Part shown: positions 5,464-7,243 of the stretch, one piece after another
Layout of the letters: each line of letters begins with the position of its first letter
Position numbering within the stretch: the first letter of the stretch is position 1
DNA from: Vulcanimicrobiota bacterium
GTDB taxonomy: Bacteria > Vulcanimicrobiota > Vulcanimicrobiia > Vulcanimicrobiales > Vulcanimicrobiaceae
Reading direction: 5' to 3'
Length of the DNA stretch: 7,243 nucleotides
Assembly (NCBI GenBank): GCA_019233415.1
Contig: JAFAMK010000078.1
Span: 1 to 7,243 of the forward strand
Notes under the pieces: generated by a model
The model's database searches: none
What the model saw: the letters and a program-made list of their open reading frames with translations, nothing else
Told to the model about the DNA's origin: nothing
Position numbers and translations under genes: made by a program

Positions 5464-7243
5464 ATGAGCGTCGATCCGCTCGCCGGGGCCGCCGCCGGGA
5501 ACGCGGATCTCGCCGCGCTGGTCGATGCCGAGCTGGCGCAGCTCGCCGCCGACGCGCAGGCGCTTCGCGCCCTCCTGGTCGAGGACGCCGTCGTCACCGC
5601 GCGCGTCCTCCCGTCGAACGGCCTGACCGACCTGCTCGAGATCGCCGGCCGCCGCGTCGCCGCGTCGCTTCCGCCGAACGTCCGGCCCGGCGACGTCCTC
5701 CAAGTCCGCGTCACCGGCTTCGACGGCGAACGCATCCTGCTCCAAATCGTCGGCACCGGCGCCGACGCCGCCGTCGAGTCCGGCCCCCCGAACCTCCCCG
5801 TCGCCCCGCCCCCGGGCGCCTTCGTCCCATCGACGATCCAGCCGGCCCCAGGTACTCCGGCCCCCTACGCACCAACGTCGGGCACGCCATATCCGACCCC
5901 GGCAAGCTCGCCATATCCGGCGCCCGGCCACACGTCGTACCCGCCGCCGTCGAATACGCCTGCGGGCTCGTCGGGCGCCGTGCCGACTCGCGGTGGCGCC
6001 CCGTCGGGTGCGACACCGGCGGCGCCAAACGCGAGCGCGCAATTCGCCGGCGCGGTGCTGCGCGCGAACGTCACGTCGACGTCGGGCACCGGCGGCGACG
6101 CATCGGCAGCCGTCGCAGCAGCGCGCGAAGCACTCGCAGCAGCGACGGAACGTCTTATCCCGAGCCCCGGCTCCGCCGGCACCGCCAACACCACGGCAAA
6201 TCCGGTGACCGAGGCACCCGCGACCGGCGCAACCGCGACGAACGCGAACGCGGAAGCGACGCCAAACGGCGCGGGCTCTGCAGCAGCGGCGGCGCATTCC
6301 CCGGACGCCGTGACGACGCAGCGGCCGGGTGCGAGTGCAGACCCGCCGACGTCGATCGAAGCGCGTCTTGCTGCGGCTCGCGCGTCGATCGCGAACGCCA
6401 CGGCCAATTCGACGCGCGGTACGTTTGCGCCGAACGCGCCGACTGCATCGCGCAGCGCCGCACCGCCGCCCCCGCAGTCGTCGTTCGTTGCGCCGCCGCA
6501 GATCGAGACAGCCGTGGGTCTCGACGCCGCCGTTCGGCGTACGGCACAGCCGGAGTTCATCACGTCGCGAAGCGCGTGGCCGTCGGCGCCACCGACGCAG
6601 CCCGCGTCGTCGGCGCCAGCACAACCGGTGTCACGCACATCGGGACTTGCGGCGTACGCGGAACCCGTTGCGTTGTTGCGTGCGCTGCGGTTGCCGGTCA
6701 CGCCGAGCAACGTTTCGGCTGCGACGCTCGCACTGCAGCGGCCCGACAAGTTGCCGTCTGCGCTGGCCGCGCTCGAACGCGCGTTGCCGCGGGCGAGCGA
6801 CGATCCGCACATTGCGACGCTGCGCACGCTGCTGCCGTTCGTCGGGCGAATCGATCCGGCTTCGCCGAGGCTGGCAGCGCAAATCGCCGCGTACGTCGAT
6901 CACGTCGTCGACGGCGCCGAACCAAAGCTCGCAACGCTGCTCGCCGCCGCACGCGCAACGGTGCCGCCCGAAGCCGCCGCCCCGGCCGTGACCACCGCCT
7001 CTCCTGCGCCGACGACCCCAGCGAACGCCGCCGCAAGTCCGTCCGCAGCGAACACGGCCGCGACGAACACGCCCGCATCCACCGCGTCCGCGGCCGCCGC
7101 AAGCAACGCGTCCGCTGCAGCCGCGACGCCTGCGAGCGACGCGCCGCCTTTGCCGGCGGCGGTTGCGGTGGAGCGGGCGGCGGCGCTCGGGGTCGATTTG
7201 AAGCAGACGCTGCTGGCGCTTGCAGCGGATCGGGCGGCGCCGG
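5464..7243 (+). CDS. fliK: FliK-like flagellar hook-length control protein, N-terminal part (cut by window end)
   Basis: The frame stays open from ATG at 5464 to the end (593 residues, no stop). FliK is an exported ruler that sets hook length and switches export to filament-type substrates; its conserved part, the C-terminal switch domain, would lie beyond the window, so the call rests on architecture and place. Residues about 12-40 are helical. Residues about 41-97 form a beta-rich module (VVTARVLPSNGLTDLLEIAGRR, LPPNVRPGDVLQVRVTG, ILLQIV) like the N-terminal module of large FliK-like proteins. A very long disordered Ala/Pro/Thr/Ser/Asn-rich region (about 98-390) follows, then a helical globular segment (about 394-495, LLRALRLPVTPSNVSAATL and neighbours), then another Ala/Thr/Ser/Asn linker (about 500-562). 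No Cys is present. Translation probably follows from the gene before: the gap is 5 bases and no clear Shine-Dalgarno is seen. Third-position usage changes after about residue 115. Confidence 0.75.
   Translation, partial: MSVDPLAGAAAGNADLAALVDAELAQLAADAQALRALLVEDAVVTARVLPSNGLTDLLEIAGRRVAASLPPNVRPGDVLQVRVTGFDGERILLQIVGTGADAAVESGPPNLPVAPPPGAFVPSTIQPAPGTPAPYAPTSGTPYPTPASSPYPAPGHTSYPPPSNTPAGSSGAVPTRGGAPSGATPAAPNASAQFAGAVLRANVTSTSGTGGDASAAVAAAREALAAATERLIPSPGSAGTANTTANPVTEAPATGATATNANAEATPNGAGSAAAAAHSPDAVTTQRPGASADPPTSIEARLAAARASIANATANSTRGTFAPNAPTASRSAAPPPPQSSFVAPPQIETAVGLDAAVRRTAQPEFITSRSAWPSAPPTQPASSAPAQPVSRTSGLAAYAEPVALLRALRLPVTPSNVSAATLALQRPDKLPSALAALERALPRASDDPHIATLRTLLPFVGRIDPASPRLAAQIAAYVDHVVDGAEPKLATLLAAARATVPPEAAAPAVTTASPAPTTPANAAASPSAANTAATNTPASTASAAAASNASAAAATPASDAPPLPAAVAVERAAALGVDLKQTLLALAADRAAP
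5885..5919 (+). repeat. Direct repeat coding for a Pro-Tyr motif in the FliK-like protein
   Basis: CGCCATATCCG occurs at 5885-5895 and again at 5909-5919, a 24-bp (8-codon) period giving TPYPTPAS and SPYPAPGH. Related Tyr-Pro units (PAPYAPTSG, TSYPPPSN) flank it, so residues about 128-165 look like a degenerate tandem Pro/Tyr repeat in the disordered region. Confidence 0.55.

Noticed and set aside
5356..6827. Minus-strand frames of 422 and 320 codons opposite the FliK-like gene
   Set aside because: They are shadows of an Ala/Pro/Thr-rich coding strand (Arg- and Cys/Gly-rich products), without a ribosome binding site or domain. The plus frame has the operon spacing and recognisable modules.

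Overview
The window is about 7.2 kb of very GC-rich bacterial chromosome, with strong G/C bias at third codon positions and frequent GTG/TTG starts. Gene content is that of a motile, free-living bacterium: membrane pyrophosphatase, an FAD-dependent geranylgeranyl-reductase-type enzyme, the chemotaxis adaptation pair CheR/CheB, a FliA/WhiG-type flagellar sigma factor, a small conserved-looking protein and a FliK-like hook-length protein. The lineage cannot be fixed from the sequence. Protein style and gene order suit a high-GC, non-proteobacterial group; an Eremiobacterota/WPS-2-like genome is only a guess.

Layout. Positions 1-792 hold the 5' part of a proton/sodium-pumping pyrophosphatase gene (hppA) on the minus strand, cut by the window start. 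A divergent intergenic region (793-931) is packed with inverted repeats. All later genes are on the plus strand and closely packed: FAD oxidoreductase (932-2131), an 18-bp gap, cheR (2150-2980), a 4-base GTGA overlap, cheB (2977-4098), a 143-bp leader with a convincing foldable RNA, sigma factor (4242-5066), a 68-bp gap, a 107-residue protein (5135-5458), a 5-base gap, and a FliK-like gene (5464 to beyond the window end).

How the genes fit together. CheR methylates and CheB demethylates or deamidates chemoreceptor glutamates, and CheB activity is controlled by phosphorylation. The sigma factor would direct RNA polymerase to late flagellar genes. The FliK-like protein would measure hook length and switch export specificity. 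The oxidoreductase at the head of the row is the metabolic outlier. It may be only a neighbour or may be co-transcribed with cheR.

Most notable for follow-up: (i) a leader ahead of the sigma-factor gene that can form a 13-bp stem enclosing a hairpin plus a second hairpin just before the ribosome binding site, with mutually exclusive alternative pairings between four copies of the same 6-base stem arm; (ii) loss of the usual Asp in the second FAD motif of the reductase; (iii) the palindrome-rich divergent region; (iv) the small protein between the sigma factor and FliK. I see no CRISPR array, insertion sequence, tRNA or rRNA.
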